From Calothrix sp. PCC 7103 (GTDB lineage: Bacteria; Cyanobacteriota; Cyanobacteriia; Cyanobacteriales; Nostocaceae): a stretch of DNA of 64,000 bases. Position numbers and translations under genes: made by a program. Numbering within the stretch: the first letter of the stretch is position 1; each line of letters begins with the position of its first letter. The DNA lies in contig NZ_KB217478.1 in NCBI RefSeq assembly GCF_000331305.1, positions 4,933,595 to 4,997,594 on the forward strand, read 5' to 3'. The notes beneath the pieces are model-generated. The model was not told where the DNA came from and searched no databases. It was given only the letters and a program-made list of their open reading frames with translations. Shown piece after piece: positions 17,943-25,826 of the stretch.

Positions 17943-18989
17943 ATGACAGCAAGCAGGGTTTCTTGGGAATCAGGAAAAGATTCAATAATAAGATTTATAA
18001 CAAGTGATACTTTTGTATATATCGTTAAGCGTGTGACGCAAGCGCTGTTCACTTTATTTTTTGCGTCTGCATTATCTTTTATCATTATTCAATTGGCGCC
18101 TGGTGATTATTTGGATACATTGCGGCAAAATCCGAAAATTTCGCCAGAACGTATTGCAGAGCTAAAACGTCAGTTTGGTTTGGATAAGTCATGGTTTGAG
18201 CAATTTTTTCTATGGTTGGGACGAATTATCACGAGAGGGGACTTTGGACAAAGTTTTGTTTATCAGCGTTCGGTTTCGTCGCTGTTATGGGAACGGGTAC
18301 CAGCAACGCTGTATTTAGCGATTTCCTCGTTAGTCCTAACTTGGGCAATTGCAATTCCTCTGGGTATTTTTGCTGCTGTGAAGCAAAATCGTTCTGCTGA
18401 CAGAATTTTGCAGGTGATTAGTTATGCGGGGCAAGGTTTTCCTAGTTTTGTGACTGCGCTGATACTATTAATATTTGCTCAAATTACTGCTCCCTTGTTT
18501 CCAGTAGGGGGTATGACGAGTATTTACCACGATGAATTAAATATATTTGGTAAATTTATTGATATTATTTGGCATATGTTTTTACCGACTATTGCCTTGA
18601 GTGTTACTAGCTTTGCTGGGTTACAACGCATTACCCGTGGTCAACTACTTGATGTACTACGGCAAGATTATATTCAAACAGCGCGTGCCAAAGGTTTACC
18701 AGAAAACCGTGTTATTTATGTTCATGCGCTTCGTAATGCTATAAACCCGCTAATTACTCTTTTAGGGTTTGAGCTAGCTGGTTTATTGAATGGCGCCTTT
18801 ATTGCAGAATATTTCTTTAACTGGCCCGGTTTGGGTAGGTTAACACTACAAGCGTTACAAGCTCAAGATTTATATTTACTAATGGCAAGCTTGGTTATGG
18901 GTGCCCTTTTGTTAATTATAGGCAACTTAATAGCCGACTTAATGCTCAAAGCCGCAGACCCACGCATCAAACTCGAAGACCTCAATTAG
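17943..18989 (+). CDS. ABC transporter permease, DppB/OppB family
   Basis: A 348-residue permease of the peptide/nickel importer class. After a 28-residue cytoplasmic head there is a first membrane segment (about 33-52) ending in the family motif IIIQLAPGD, a periplasmic loop with the R-x-x-FGLDKxxxxQF segment, five more membrane segments, and the BPD loop RQDYIQTARAKGLPENRVIYVHALRNAINPLI (about 241-272; key residues EAA-like ARAKGL). The C-terminus D-P-R-I is family-typical. No DppC partner, binding protein or ATPase is next to it, so it must pair with subunits encoded elsewhere, which is common in cyanobacteria. The substrate is unknown. Confidence 0.9.
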   Translation: MTASRVSWESGKDSIIRFITSDTFVYIVKRVTQALFTLFFASALSFIIIQLAPGDYLDTLRQNPKISPERIAELKRQFGLDKSWFEQFFLWLGRIITRGDFGQSFVYQRSVSSLLWERVPATLYLAISSLVLTWAIAIPLGIFAAVKQNRSADRILQVISYAGQGFPSFVTALILLIFAQITAPLFPVGGMTSIYHDELNIFGKFIDIIWHMFLPTIALSVTSFAGLQRITRGQLLDVLRQDYIQTARAKGLPENRVIYVHALRNAINPLITLLGFELAGLLNGAFIAEYFFNWPGLGRLTLQALQAQDLYLLMASLVMGALLLIIGNLIADLMLKAADPRIKLEDLN

Positions 18990-19003
18990 TTAGACCATAT
19001 ATT

Positions 19004-19285
19004 ATGTCTCTCGATTTTTACTATATAATGCGTTCTAAAACTGACGGTAAGTACTTAGCAGCGCGTCCTCATGAAAACGAATTAAGTTACTTGCTTTTAT
19101 TTAAAGAGCAATACGACGCTTTGAGCTATCTCAATACCCACGCGGGAGAATATGCAAGTCGTCTGGGAATTGAGATGATTTCCAATAGCCAAGTTCCAGG
19201 TATACTCAAACGTTGGGGTTTTATTGGTGTAGGTGTTGTTTCAGACCCTTTGATACCAAATATTGAGTTTTTGCAGCGAAGCTAG
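19004..19285 (+). CDS. Small conserved hypothetical protein
   Basis: A 93-residue soluble protein starting MSLDFYYIMRSKTDGKYLAA, 14 bp after the permease gene and probably co-transcribed with it. It has mixed alpha/beta character, no signal peptide and no cysteine. The opening resembles short cyanobacterial hypothetical proteins, but I cannot name a family. No function is proposed. Confidence 0.65.
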   Translation: MSLDFYYIMRSKTDGKYLAARPHENELSYLLLFKEQYDALSYLNTHAGEYASRLGIEMISNSQVPGILKRWGFIGVGVVSDPLIPNIEFLQRS

Positions 19286-19370
19286 TCTTCCATGTTAGTA
19301 AATTCAAAGGTATATTTATTTACGATGAAGCCACGGAGTACACATAGAAATAGATTTCACTCTATTCACC

Positions 19371-19397
19371 TTGAGAAGAAGCAAACTGTGCTATAAT
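19371..19397 (+). promoter_or_regulatory. Promoter of the RNA-binding protein gene
   Basis: TTGAGA at 19371-19376 and a perfect TATAAT at 19392-19397, with a short 15-bp spacer, predict a transcript start near 19404 and a roughly 97-nt untranslated leader. Long leaders are known for cyanobacterial rbp genes. Confidence 0.55.
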
Positions 19398-19449
19398 TGC
19401 TGACGAGACTTAATTCGGACGACCACGTTTGTTTTCACTATTCACGGAC

Positions 19450-19496
19450 TTTTCTCCGAAATCGAGATCTCTAAACATGCTTAATTTCGGAGAAAA
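19450..19496 (+). promoter_or_regulatory. Leader hairpin that hides the rbp ribosome binding site
   Basis: TTTTCTCCGAAAT (19450-19462) is the exact reverse complement of ATTTCGGAGAAAA (19484-19496), with a 21-nt loop. The GGAG Shine-Dalgarno (19489-19492) is inside the 3' arm, 8 nt before the ATG at 19501. The structure would block translation when folded and could be opened by a factor or by competition with another RNA. Confidence 0.75.
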
Positions 19497-19500
19497 ATAA

Positions 19501-19812
19501 ATGTCAATTTATGTAGGAAACCTCTCCTATGAGGTTACGGAAGAAAACTTAAATGCTGTATTCCAAGAGTATGGTACTGTAAAGCGGGTTCAACTACCCA
19601 CAGACCGAGAAACCGGTCGTCTTCGTGGCTTTGGTTTCGTTGAGATGAGTACAGAAGCTGAAGAAGCAGCTGCTATTGATGCTCTTGACGGTGCTGAATG
19701 GATGGGACGTGACCTCAAGGTTAATAAAGCTAAACCAAGAGAGAACAACAGAGGTTCATTTGGTGGTGGTGGTGGAGACCGCAGAGGCAACTTCCGTAAT
19801 AACAGATATTAA
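19501..19812 (+). CDS. Cyanobacterial RRM RNA-binding protein (Rbp)
   Basis: A 103-residue protein with one RNA recognition motif (residues 2-78). RNP2 is IYVGNLS at 3-9 and RNP1 is RGFGFVEM at 41-48. The tail (80-103) is Gly/Arg/Asn-rich (RGSFGGGGGDRRGNFRNNRY), the form found in the cold-inducible Rbp proteins of heterocystous cyanobacteria. It binds single-stranded RNA in the cytoplasm. Expression is probably controlled after transcription by the hairpin in its leader. A terminator follows at 19932. Confidence 0.96.
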   Translation: MSIYVGNLSYEVTEENLNAVFQEYGTVKRVQLPTDRETGRLRGFGFVEMSTEAEEAAAIDALDGAEWMGRDLKVNKAKPRENNRGSFGGGGGDRRGNFRNNRY

Positions 19813-19931
19813 AATTCCTGGTTTAAGGTCATTTTAAGTAAATTCATCACAGATAGAAATTTAATTATAATAATGGTTCAGGTCATATAAAATCTTGGCC
19901 CATTTTTGATAATCAAAATTTACTGTCGCTT

Positions 19932-19984
19932 CAAGAGCATTCCAATTCTGCACGAGCATGATTGAGATGCTCTTGTTGTTTTTA
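19932..19984 (+). terminator. Terminator downstream of rbp
   Basis: CAAGAGCAT (19932-19940) pairs with ATGCTCTTG (19967-19975) and is followed by TTGTTTTT. The 26-nt loop includes GAGCATG, which can form an alternative inner pairing. It lies 120 bp after the rbp stop, giving a long 3' untranslated region. Confidence 0.75.
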
Positions 19985-20030
19985 CCGTTTTCAACACTTT
20001 TCTTAATAATATTGAGCTAATTTTTACAAT

Positions 20031-20054
20031 GGAACGGGCAAGGATGCCCATTCC
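20031..20054. repeat. Hairpin repeat GGAACGGGCA...TGCCCATTCC
   Basis: GGAACGGGCA and TGCCCATTCC pair with one mismatch around an AGGA loop. Similar GGGCAAGG hairpins lie at about 36995-37015 and related GGCAGGGTGCC hairpins at 30445-30465 and 27649. This is a dispersed intergenic hairpin family. It sits 63 bp beyond purF but lacks a U-tract. Confidence 0.6.
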
Positions 20055-20116
20055 ACTCTTATAATTTCACTCTTATAATTCAACAAGCTAGTTTCACAGG
20101 ATAAAGTGTTAGATTA

Positions 20117-21613
20117 TCAAACTGTGACTTTTTCTAGGACTAGTTTTGTGCGTTTGACTTGTTCGGGTATAGCTATAGGGTAGTCACCTGTGAAACATGC
20201 TGAACAAAAACTGTTTGTGTCTTCTTGGGTTTCTTCTAGCATTCCTTCCCAGCTGAGGTAAGCAAGACTATCTACTTCTAGTTGTTTGCGAATTTCTTCT
20301 ACAGATAAGCGTGCGGCAATTAGTTGGTCTTGAGTGTCTGTATCTATACCGTAGAAACAAGGGTGAGTGACTGGGGGTGAGGATATTCGCATATGCACTT
20401 CGATGGCGCCTGCGTCACGCAAAGCTTTTACTAGTTTACGGCTAGTTGTACCTCGCACAATCGAGTCATCAATAATTATCACTCTTTTGCCAACCAGAAC
20501 ATCTTTGAGTGGGTTAAGTTTCATTTTAATTCCCGACTCACGCATTGCTTGTGTAGGTTGGATAAATGTACGTCCAACGTAGCGGTTTTTAATTAGTCCT
20601 TCAGCATATTTAACTCCTGACTCTTGGGAGTAACCAATTGCAGCAGGTATTCCTGAGTCTGGTACACCAAATACTATATCCGCTTCTACAGGAGATTCAG
20701 TAGCAAGTCGGCGCCCTAAGCGCATTCGATAGCTATACAATGTTTCGTTGTGCATTAAGCTATCAGGACGTGCAAAGTAAATCATTTCAAACACGCATAG
20801 CTTTCTTTGTGGCTTTTTGGTCCAATGGTATGATGCTAATCCCGCTTCGGTAATCCATACAACCTCACCTGGTTCAACATCACGCAAATAATCGGCACCA
20901 ATTATATCTAAACCACAAGTTTCTGACGATAATACATAGCGAACTGGATTAGAGCCAATTGTACCTATTACAAGTGGACGAATACCATTGGGGTCACGTA
21001 CACCCATTATTCCTACTGGTGTACCCACTACTAAACTAAATGCACCTTCACAACGATGAAATGCTTTGATGGCGCCATCTAACCAGTCTAATCCGGTGCC
21101 TATCTCCTGCGCGATTGCATACGCTATCATTTCGGAGTCAGTTGTTGTCACCAAGTTAATACTGTCTTTTACAAGCTCCTCACGCAATTTTACAGTGTTG
21201 ACTAAATTACCATTATGTGCTAAAGCTAATTTACCTAACCGCGTATCTACAACAGCAGGTTGAGCATTAACTCTACGACTAGAACCTGTAGTGGAATAGC
21301 GCGTGTGACCGACACCAATTGTACCAGGCAGTTCGCTTAAAACTGATTCGTTAAAGACTTGGGATACTAGACCCATGTCTTTGTATAAATGAACTGTGTC
21401 ACCAAGAAACGTAGCAATACCTGCTGATTCTTGACCTCGGTGTTGCAATGCGTACAATCCGAAATAAGTCAGCTTGGCAACATCCTCATCGGGTGCGTAA
21501 ATGCCAAAAACTCCACAAGCTTCTTCTGGCTTGTCGGGTCGTTCATGATAGTTGCTATCCTCTTTGGTAGATTGGAAATCGCAATCCGAAGTGACGGGAT
21601 GATTGGGAACCAT
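20117..21613 (-). CDS. purF: Amidophosphoribosyltransferase (purine step 1)
   Basis: PurF makes phosphoribosylamine from PRPP and glutamine. The 498-residue protein begins with a 32-residue propeptide ending PEEA before the catalytic N-terminal Cys33 (CGVFGIY), as in the plant/Bacillus type that is matured by cleavage. The glutaminase domain shows GHTRYSTTGSS and HNGNLVN. The PRPP motif VIIIDDSIVRGTTS is at about 363-376. C-terminal cysteines (FCSACFTGDYP) match the Fe-S-cluster-containing Bacillus type. It lies downstream of purL on the same strand with a 284-bp gap containing STRR repeats. Confidence 0.97.
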   Translation of the reverse strand: MVPNHPVTSDCDFQSTKEDSNYHERPDKPEEACGVFGIYAPDEDVAKLTYFGLYALQHRGQESAGIATFLGDTVHLYKDMGLVSQVFNESVLSELPGTIGVGHTRYSTTGSSRRVNAQPAVVDTRLGKLALAHNGNLVNTVKLREELVKDSINLVTTTDSEMIAYAIAQEIGTGLDWLDGAIKAFHRCEGAFSLVVGTPVGIMGVRDPNGIRPLVIGTIGSNPVRYVLSSETCGLDIIGADYLRDVEPGEVVWITEAGLASYHWTKKPQRKLCVFEMIYFARPDSLMHNETLYSYRMRLGRRLATESPVEADIVFGVPDSGIPAAIGYSQESGVKYAEGLIKNRYVGRTFIQPTQAMRESGIKMKLNPLKDVLVGKRVIIIDDSIVRGTTSRKLVKALRDAGAIEVHMRISSPPVTHPCFYGIDTDTQDQLIAARLSVEEIRKQLEVDSLAYLSWEGMLEETQEDTNSFCSACFTGDYPIAIPEQVKRTKLVLEKVTV

Positions 21614-21824
21614 GCGCTTATATGCTCCTGATGATAAGATGTCGGTCAGTCACAGGGATGAGTAATTGCCCAGTTCGGGAAAACTGGGAAAACTTAAGAA
21701 ATTTGGAAAAATGCAAAAATATTCCGTTGGGTAGTGGTGGAAGAAGAATTAAATATTTCTTAACCATCCATTAAAACAGTACCGCAAAATCAGTTAAAAG
21801 TGCTGAATTTTTAGTGATAAGGGC

Positions 21825-21897
21825 TGAGTGCTGAGTTGGAACTCTTAACTCCTAACTATTAACTTATAACTATACTCAGCACGAGCGCACTTTCTAT
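21825..21897. repeat. STRR cluster between purL and purF
   Basis: AGTGCTG and TAACTCC heptamers alternate here, and GTGCTGAGT pairs with ACTCAGCAC to form a large imperfect hairpin. The segment GTGCGCTCGTGCTGAG (minus strand, about 21877-21893) recurs on the plus strand at 28212-28227. No U-tract of note. Confidence 0.7.
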
Positions 21898-24243
21898 TCA
21901 GCACTCTATTGAAAGTCTTCGTTCGATAGCGTTAAGAAAGTTGGAGCTGATTTCTTCAATCGTAACTCTGATTAAAGTTTGGTTATCAGATGTTGTTACC
22001 TGCAAAGCAGTGTCGCAATTACCGACCTTGCCAAGTTTTTGCCAATGATTAGCCAAGTTTTTATTTATGTATGATTCCCATTCTCTTTGTAGTTCTGGTG
22101 GTATCGAGACTACTATTCTGGCGCCACTTTCTCCAAACAGCAATTCATCAAGGCGTATATTAGCTATGTCGTTGGATAGTAATTCTATAGTGGCGCCTTT
22201 TTTGGAAGCAATACAACATTCTGCAAGTGCTACAGTTAAACCACCTTCCGCACAGTCATGGGCTGAACGTATCCAGTTTTGATGAATTCCTTGACGGCAA
22301 ACTTTTTGGACTTGACGTTCTAAATCAAAATCGATACGTGGCGGTTTACCAGCAATAGTATTATGAATTGTCGCTAAATATTCTGATGCTCCTAGTTCGG
22401 TTTTAGATTGTACGGTTACACCTAATAAGTAAATTACATCACCTGGTTCTTGCCAAGCTTGACCACAAATATTGTTTAAATTGCTTATTGCACCTACCAT
22501 TCCCACTACAGGTGTTGGATAAATTGCTTGTGGATTTCCCTCTGAGTCAAGTGTCTCATTATATAGAGAAACGTTTCCACCTGTGACGGGAGTTTCTAAT
22601 TCGCGGCAACCTTCTGCTAAACCTCGACAAGCTTCTGATAATTGCCAGTAACCTATAGGTTTTTCTGGACTACCGAAATTTAAGTTATCTGTAACTGCTA
22701 TTGGTTCGGCGCCTACACAGCTAAGATTACGTGCAGCTTCAGCAACAACAGCTTTGGCACCTTCATATGGGTCAAGATAAACGTAACGCGGATTGCAGTC
22801 AACAGTAGCAGCAACACCCGAAGAGAAAGTAGAATTTTGTACTCCTTCCAGGGGACGTAATCTTAATATTGCAGCATCGGCGCCGCCTGGAAGCATAACC
22901 GTATTATTCTGGACTTGATGGTCATATTGACGGTAAACCCAACGTTTCGACGCAATAGTTGGTGTATCGAGCAAAGTTAATAAAACATCGTTCCAAGTTA
23001 GCTTTTTACCTTGCACTTCAATCCCAGATGCTGTACAGCTAGGTAATTTTTCAGGTGTCCATTCCCAAGCTTTTTGAGCATATTCTGGTGGTTCTTTGAG
23101 TAATGCGCGCTCATATAAGGGGGTATTTTCTGCCAATGCGGAAGCAGGAATAAGGGCGGCAATTTCTCCCTTGAATAAAATTCTGACTATGGGTTCTTCA
23201 ATTACGGTACCTGCAACAACTGCATGAAGTCCCCAACGATGGAAAATATCAATTAACTCTTGTTCGCGTCCTTTGTGTGCGACAAACAACATCCGTTCTT
23301 GTGACTCCGAAAGTAGATATTCATATGGCACCATCCCAGTTTCGCGCACTGGTACTTTATCTAAATCAAACTCAATTCCCACTCCACCTTTTGCCGCCAT
23401 TTCGGCAGTAGAACAAGTAATACCTGCTGCTCCCATATCTTGGGCAGCTACTACGGCACCTGTTTTAAAGGCTTCTAAACAAGCTTCAATTAAAGATTTC
23501 TCTAAAAATGGGTCGCCTACCTGTACAGCCGGACGGTCATCCATTGATTCCGCGCTAAGTTCGGCACTCGCAAAACTGGCGCCTCCCATACCATCACGTC
23601 CTGTTGTGGAACCAACATATAATACAGGGTTGCCAAATCCGGAGGCACCAGATTTTACTATTTCTGGTGTTTCCATCAAACCCAGTGCCATCACATTCAC
23701 CAAAGGGTTGCCAGAATAAGCAGGGTCAAAATAAACTTCTCCACCAACAGTGGGCACCCCAACCGCATTGCCGTAATGAGATATACCAGCAACTACACCT
23801 TGAAATAATCTTTGAGTTTTAGAATCCTCTAAGGAACCAAATCGCAGCGAATTTAGTACAGCAATGGGACGCGCACCCATTGTAAAAATATCTCTAAGTA
23901 TACCACCAACACCTGTAGCGGCGCCTTGAAATGGTTCGACGGCAGAAGGGTGATTATGGGATTCGATTTTAAACGCTAGTTGTAAACCATCACCAATGTC
24001 CACAACACCAGCATTTTCACCAGGACCAACGAGAATGCGCTTACCTGTGGTAGGGAACTGCTTTAATAAAGGTCGAGAATTTTTATAGCAGCAGTGTTCT
24101 GACCACATTACACCAAACATTCCCAACTCGGCTTTATTGGGATGGCGCCCTAATCTATTAAATATTTCTTGGTATTCTTCGGGCTTAATGCCTTCTTCGG
24201 CGATTTCTTGAGGAGAAAACGGAGGTTGTGAGGAGACGGTCAT
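21898..24243 (-). CDS. purL: Phosphoribosylformylglycinamidine synthase subunit PurL
   Basis: The 781-residue small-type PurL, the ATP- and FGAR-binding subunit that works with PurS and PurQ. Visible are [21 protein letters not shown] with the catalytic His, the metal/ATP loop [44 protein letters not shown]-type Gly loop ([12 protein letters not shown]) and the second half GGNVSLYNE. The length is right for PurL of the purSQL type. PurF is downstream on the same strand. The gene start at ATG 24243 is well supported by [15 protein letters not shown], typical of cyanobacterial PurL. Confidence 0.97.
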   Translation of the reverse strand: MTVSSQPPFSPQEIAEEGIKPEEYQEIFNRLGRHPNKAELGMFGVMWSEHCCYKNSRPLLKQFPTTGKRILVGPGENAGVVDIGDGLQLAFKIESHNHPSAVEPFQGAATGVGGILRDIFTMGARPIAVLNSLRFGSLEDSKTQRLFQGVVAGISHYGNAVGVPTVGGEVYFDPAYSGNPLVNVMALGLMETPEIVKSGASGFGNPVLYVGSTTGRDGMGGASFASAELSAESMDDRPAVQVGDPFLEKSLIEACLEAFKTGAVVAAQDMGAAGITCSTAEMAAKGGVGIEFDLDKVPVRETGMVPYEYLLSESQERMLFVAHKGREQELIDIFHRWGLHAVVAGTVIEEPIVRILFKGEIAALIPASALAENTPLYERALLKEPPEYAQKAWEWTPEKLPSCTASGIEVQGKKLTWNDVLLTLLDTPTIASKRWVYRQYDHQVQNNTVMLPGGADAAILRLRPLEGVQNSTFSSGVAATVDCNPRYVYLDPYEGAKAVVAEAARNLSCVGAEPIAVTDNLNFGSPEKPIGYWQLSEACRGLAEGCRELETPVTGGNVSLYNETLDSEGNPQAIYPTPVVGMVGAISNLNNICGQAWQEPGDVIYLLGVTVQSKTELGASEYLATIHNTIAGKPPRIDFDLERQVQKVCRQGIHQNWIRSAHDCAEGGLTVALAECCIASKKGATIELLSNDIANIRLDELLFGESGARIVVSIPPELQREWESYINKNLANHWQKLGKVGNCDTALQVTTSDNQTLIRVTIEEISSNFLNAIERRLSIEC

Positions 24244-24622
24244 ATTGAAGTATGCACCATTAGGAACAGACGAATATTTTACCTATTTCTGTCACCACTG
24301 TGTTAATTACCAAGCGCCAAAACCCGGTTTCTAAGATTTTAGTCATTTTAATTCATTAGCCGTTATTATATAGAGTATTGGCATAACTTATTGACATTGT
24401 AACAGTGCTTACAGTTATAAATGACTTTATATGCATAAATACCAGCAAAATCGGTATCAAGCATAGCGCTAGATTTTTTAAGGTTCAAACTGAATAAGTA
24501 AATTCAGGCGCCCTTGGAGAAGAGGGATGATATAAAACAGCAGGCGCCTGTATTGTGATGAGAATCACATTGATACATGATTAAGATCGTCTTCTTACGG
24601 TTGTGAAACTGGAATAATAAGG
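24244..24622. other. Intergenic region upstream of purL and the sRNA array
   Basis: 379 bp containing the purL promoter (minus strand) and the first CRP-type site at 24554-24569. A short inverted pair of GGCGCC-centred words (AGGCGCCC at 24508, AGGCGCCTG at 24542) lies before the array. No ORF is seen. Confidence 0.5.
24554..24569. promoter_or_regulatory. CRP-type site, array unit 1
   Basis: TGTGATGAGAATCACA is a perfect TGTGA-N6-TCACA palindrome, the consensus of cAMP receptor proteins including the cyanobacterial SYCRP1/AnCrpA type. Its centre is exactly 54 bp before the centre of the -10 candidate AATAAT (24613-24618). Confidence 0.8.
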
Positions 24623-24703
24623 ATACTGAACTCTAGCCGAGTCATTAATAGGGAACACACTAAGCGCCGACAGCCTTTTACAAGACTGTCGGTTTTTTGT
24701 TTT
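24623..24703 (+). ncRNA. Putative small RNA, tandem unit 1
   Basis: The unit runs from a -10-like AATAAT (24613-24618) through the conserved core beginning GAACTCTAGCCGAGTC at 24628 to a rho-independent terminator (CCGACAG 24667-24673, CTGTCGG 24686-24692, then TTTTTTGTTTT). A small 5' hairpin ACTC-TAGCC-GAGT precedes an unpaired stretch containing AGGGAACACAC. The loop of the terminator differs from units 2 and 3 (CCTTTTACAAGA against CCTTTGAACGAGA). The core is nearly identical in three copies at 180-bp spacing. The RNA is predicted only from sequence. Confidence 0.8.
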
Positions 24704-24731
24704 ACACGTAAATCCGTTTAATTGCTTATAG

Positions 24732-24747
24732 TGTGACGCTAATCACA
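24732..24747. promoter_or_regulatory. CRP-type site, array unit 2
   Basis: TGTGACGCTAATCACA is a second perfect TGTGA-N6-TCACA site. Its centre is again 54 bp before that of the -10 candidate CATAAT (24791-24796). The six middle bases differ from unit 1, so the half-sites are conserved while the spacer drifts. Confidence 0.8.
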
Positions 24748-24802
24748 AACTTATATGATGTTGGTCGTATCGCACACAGTACAAGGGGTGCATAATAAAA
24801 AA

Positions 24803-24885
24803 CAACTGAACTCTAGCCGAGTCATTAATAGGGAACACACTAAGCGCCGACAGCCTTTGAACGAGACTGTCGGTTTTTTGTTTTT
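24803..24885 (+). ncRNA. Putative small RNA, tandem unit 2
   Basis: The core starts GAACTC at 24808, has the same internal sequence as unit 1, and ends with a terminator (CCGACAG 24847-24853, CTGTCGG 24867-24873, TTTTTTGTTTTT). The -10 candidate is CATAAT at 24791-24796. A frame on the opposite strand (24751-25134) is an artefact of the repeats. Confidence 0.8.
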
Positions 24886-24911
24886 GTACTCACAGCTTTC
24901 GTTGTTGACAG

Positions 24912-24927
24912 TGTGACGTGTATCACA
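24912..24927. promoter_or_regulatory. CRP-type site, array unit 3
   Basis: TGTGACGTGTATCACA is a third perfect TGTGA-N6-TCACA site with the same 54-bp centre-to-centre distance to the -10 candidate CATAAT (24971-24976). Confidence 0.8.
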
Positions 24928-24982
24928 AGCATTGATGATTAAAATCGTATCGCAAACAGAAAAAATGGCACATAATAAAAGA

Positions 24983-25085
24983 TAACTGAACTCTAGCCGA
25001 GTCATTAATAGGGAACACACTAAGCGCCGACAGCCTTTGAACGAGACTGTCGGTTTTTTGTTTTTATAGTTAGGTACATAAAATT
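24983..25085 (+). ncRNA. Putative small RNA, tandem unit 3
   Basis: The core starts GAACTC at 24988 (180 bp after unit 2) and ends with a terminator (CCGACAG 25027-25033, CTGTCGG 25047-25053, then TTTTTTGTTTTTA). The 5' core and terminator are identical to unit 2. The predicted transcript is about 80 nt, so the real 3' end is probably close to 25066. Downstream DNA up to apcD shows an inverted pair (CCCCACAACTCGTTGG about 25087, CAACAAGCTGTGGGG about 25128) that can serve apcD on the minus strand as a terminator. Confidence 0.75.
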
Positions 25086-25211
25086 TCCCCACAACTCGTT
25101 GGTAGTTCGACACTAATGCCAAGCTTTCCAACAAGCTGTGGGGAGTTACAATCTTAATAGATTATTTATATCGAGGCTTCGAGCTAGTGCGCTACCGAAG
25201 AAAAGGTTTGA

Positions 25212-25697
25212 TTATGACATTCCTTGAATGATGTAATCAAAGTAAGGTGCTGCTTGAGAAGCATCGTCAGCAGTAAGCAAGTCGAGAGACGCAGCTTTAA
25301 GACAGCCTATCGCTTCTACCATTCCGGGTAGGGGTACACCCAAGGAATTATACATTTCGCGGGCGCCGACGATACCAATTTTTTCGATTGGCTCTATGTC
25401 ACCAGCAAGAACACCGTATGTAACGAGACGTAAGTACCAGCCAAAATCGCGGATACATTGAGCGCGCTCACGTTGTCCGTAAGCATTACCTCCAGGAGAG
25501 ATAAAGTCAGGACGCTTACGCCATAATTGTTTAGTTGCTTCTTGAACAATTTTCTTTTCGTTTTCAGAGAGGGTAGAAACAATGCGTACCCGCTGTGTAC
25601 CTGTTGTCAAAAAGTCTTTGATACTTTTGAGTTCGCCACTGCTAGGGTAACGCAGTTCGTCGTCGGCTTTGAGAATAACTTGGCTTACTACAGTCAT
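25212..25697 (-). CDS. apcD: Allophycocyanin-B alpha subunit ApcD
   Basis: A 161-residue phycobiliprotein of the phycobilisome core. The start [23 protein letters not shown] is the ApcD-type opening; the chromophore Cys is in [17 protein letters not shown] at about residue 81; the C-terminus is [11 protein letters not shown]. ApcD is one of the terminal emitters and directs energy to photosystem I. Its sequence is closer to ApcD than to ApcA. It is a single gene between the sRNA array and rlmD (divergent). Confidence 0.93.
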   Translation of the reverse strand: MTVVSQVILKADDELRYPSSGELKSIKDFLTTGTQRVRIVSTLSENEKKIVQEATKQLWRKRPDFISPGGNAYGQRERAQCIRDFGWYLRLVTYGVLAGDIEPIEKIGIVGAREMYNSLGVPLPGMVEAIGCLKAASLDLLTADDASQAAPYFDYIIQGMS

Positions 25698-25826
25698 GAT
25701 TAATGCAGCATGAAATATTATTAGCTAGTTTAACGAGTCTTGAGTACACAAGTGAAGTCAAAGCAAAAAGTGCTTATTGAAATTATACGTTTAGTGATGG
25801 GTAAAAGTAATACGTAGTAGGTATTT

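Noticed and set aside
24554-25085. CRISPR array
   Set aside because: Units are about 180 bp, contain promoters and terminators, and have no short repeats with unique spacers.
24623-25085. Firm assignment of the tandem RNAs as NsiR1
   Set aside because: The tandem architecture is similar, but I cannot recall the NsiR1 sequence well enough, hetF is not adjacent, and the DIF-type TCCGGA -35 motif is not seen.
24751-25134. 127-codon minus-strand frame with an internal 30-residue repeat
   Set aside because: It is the antisense translation of sRNA units 2 and 3 including their terminators; the repeat in the protein only mirrors the DNA repeat.
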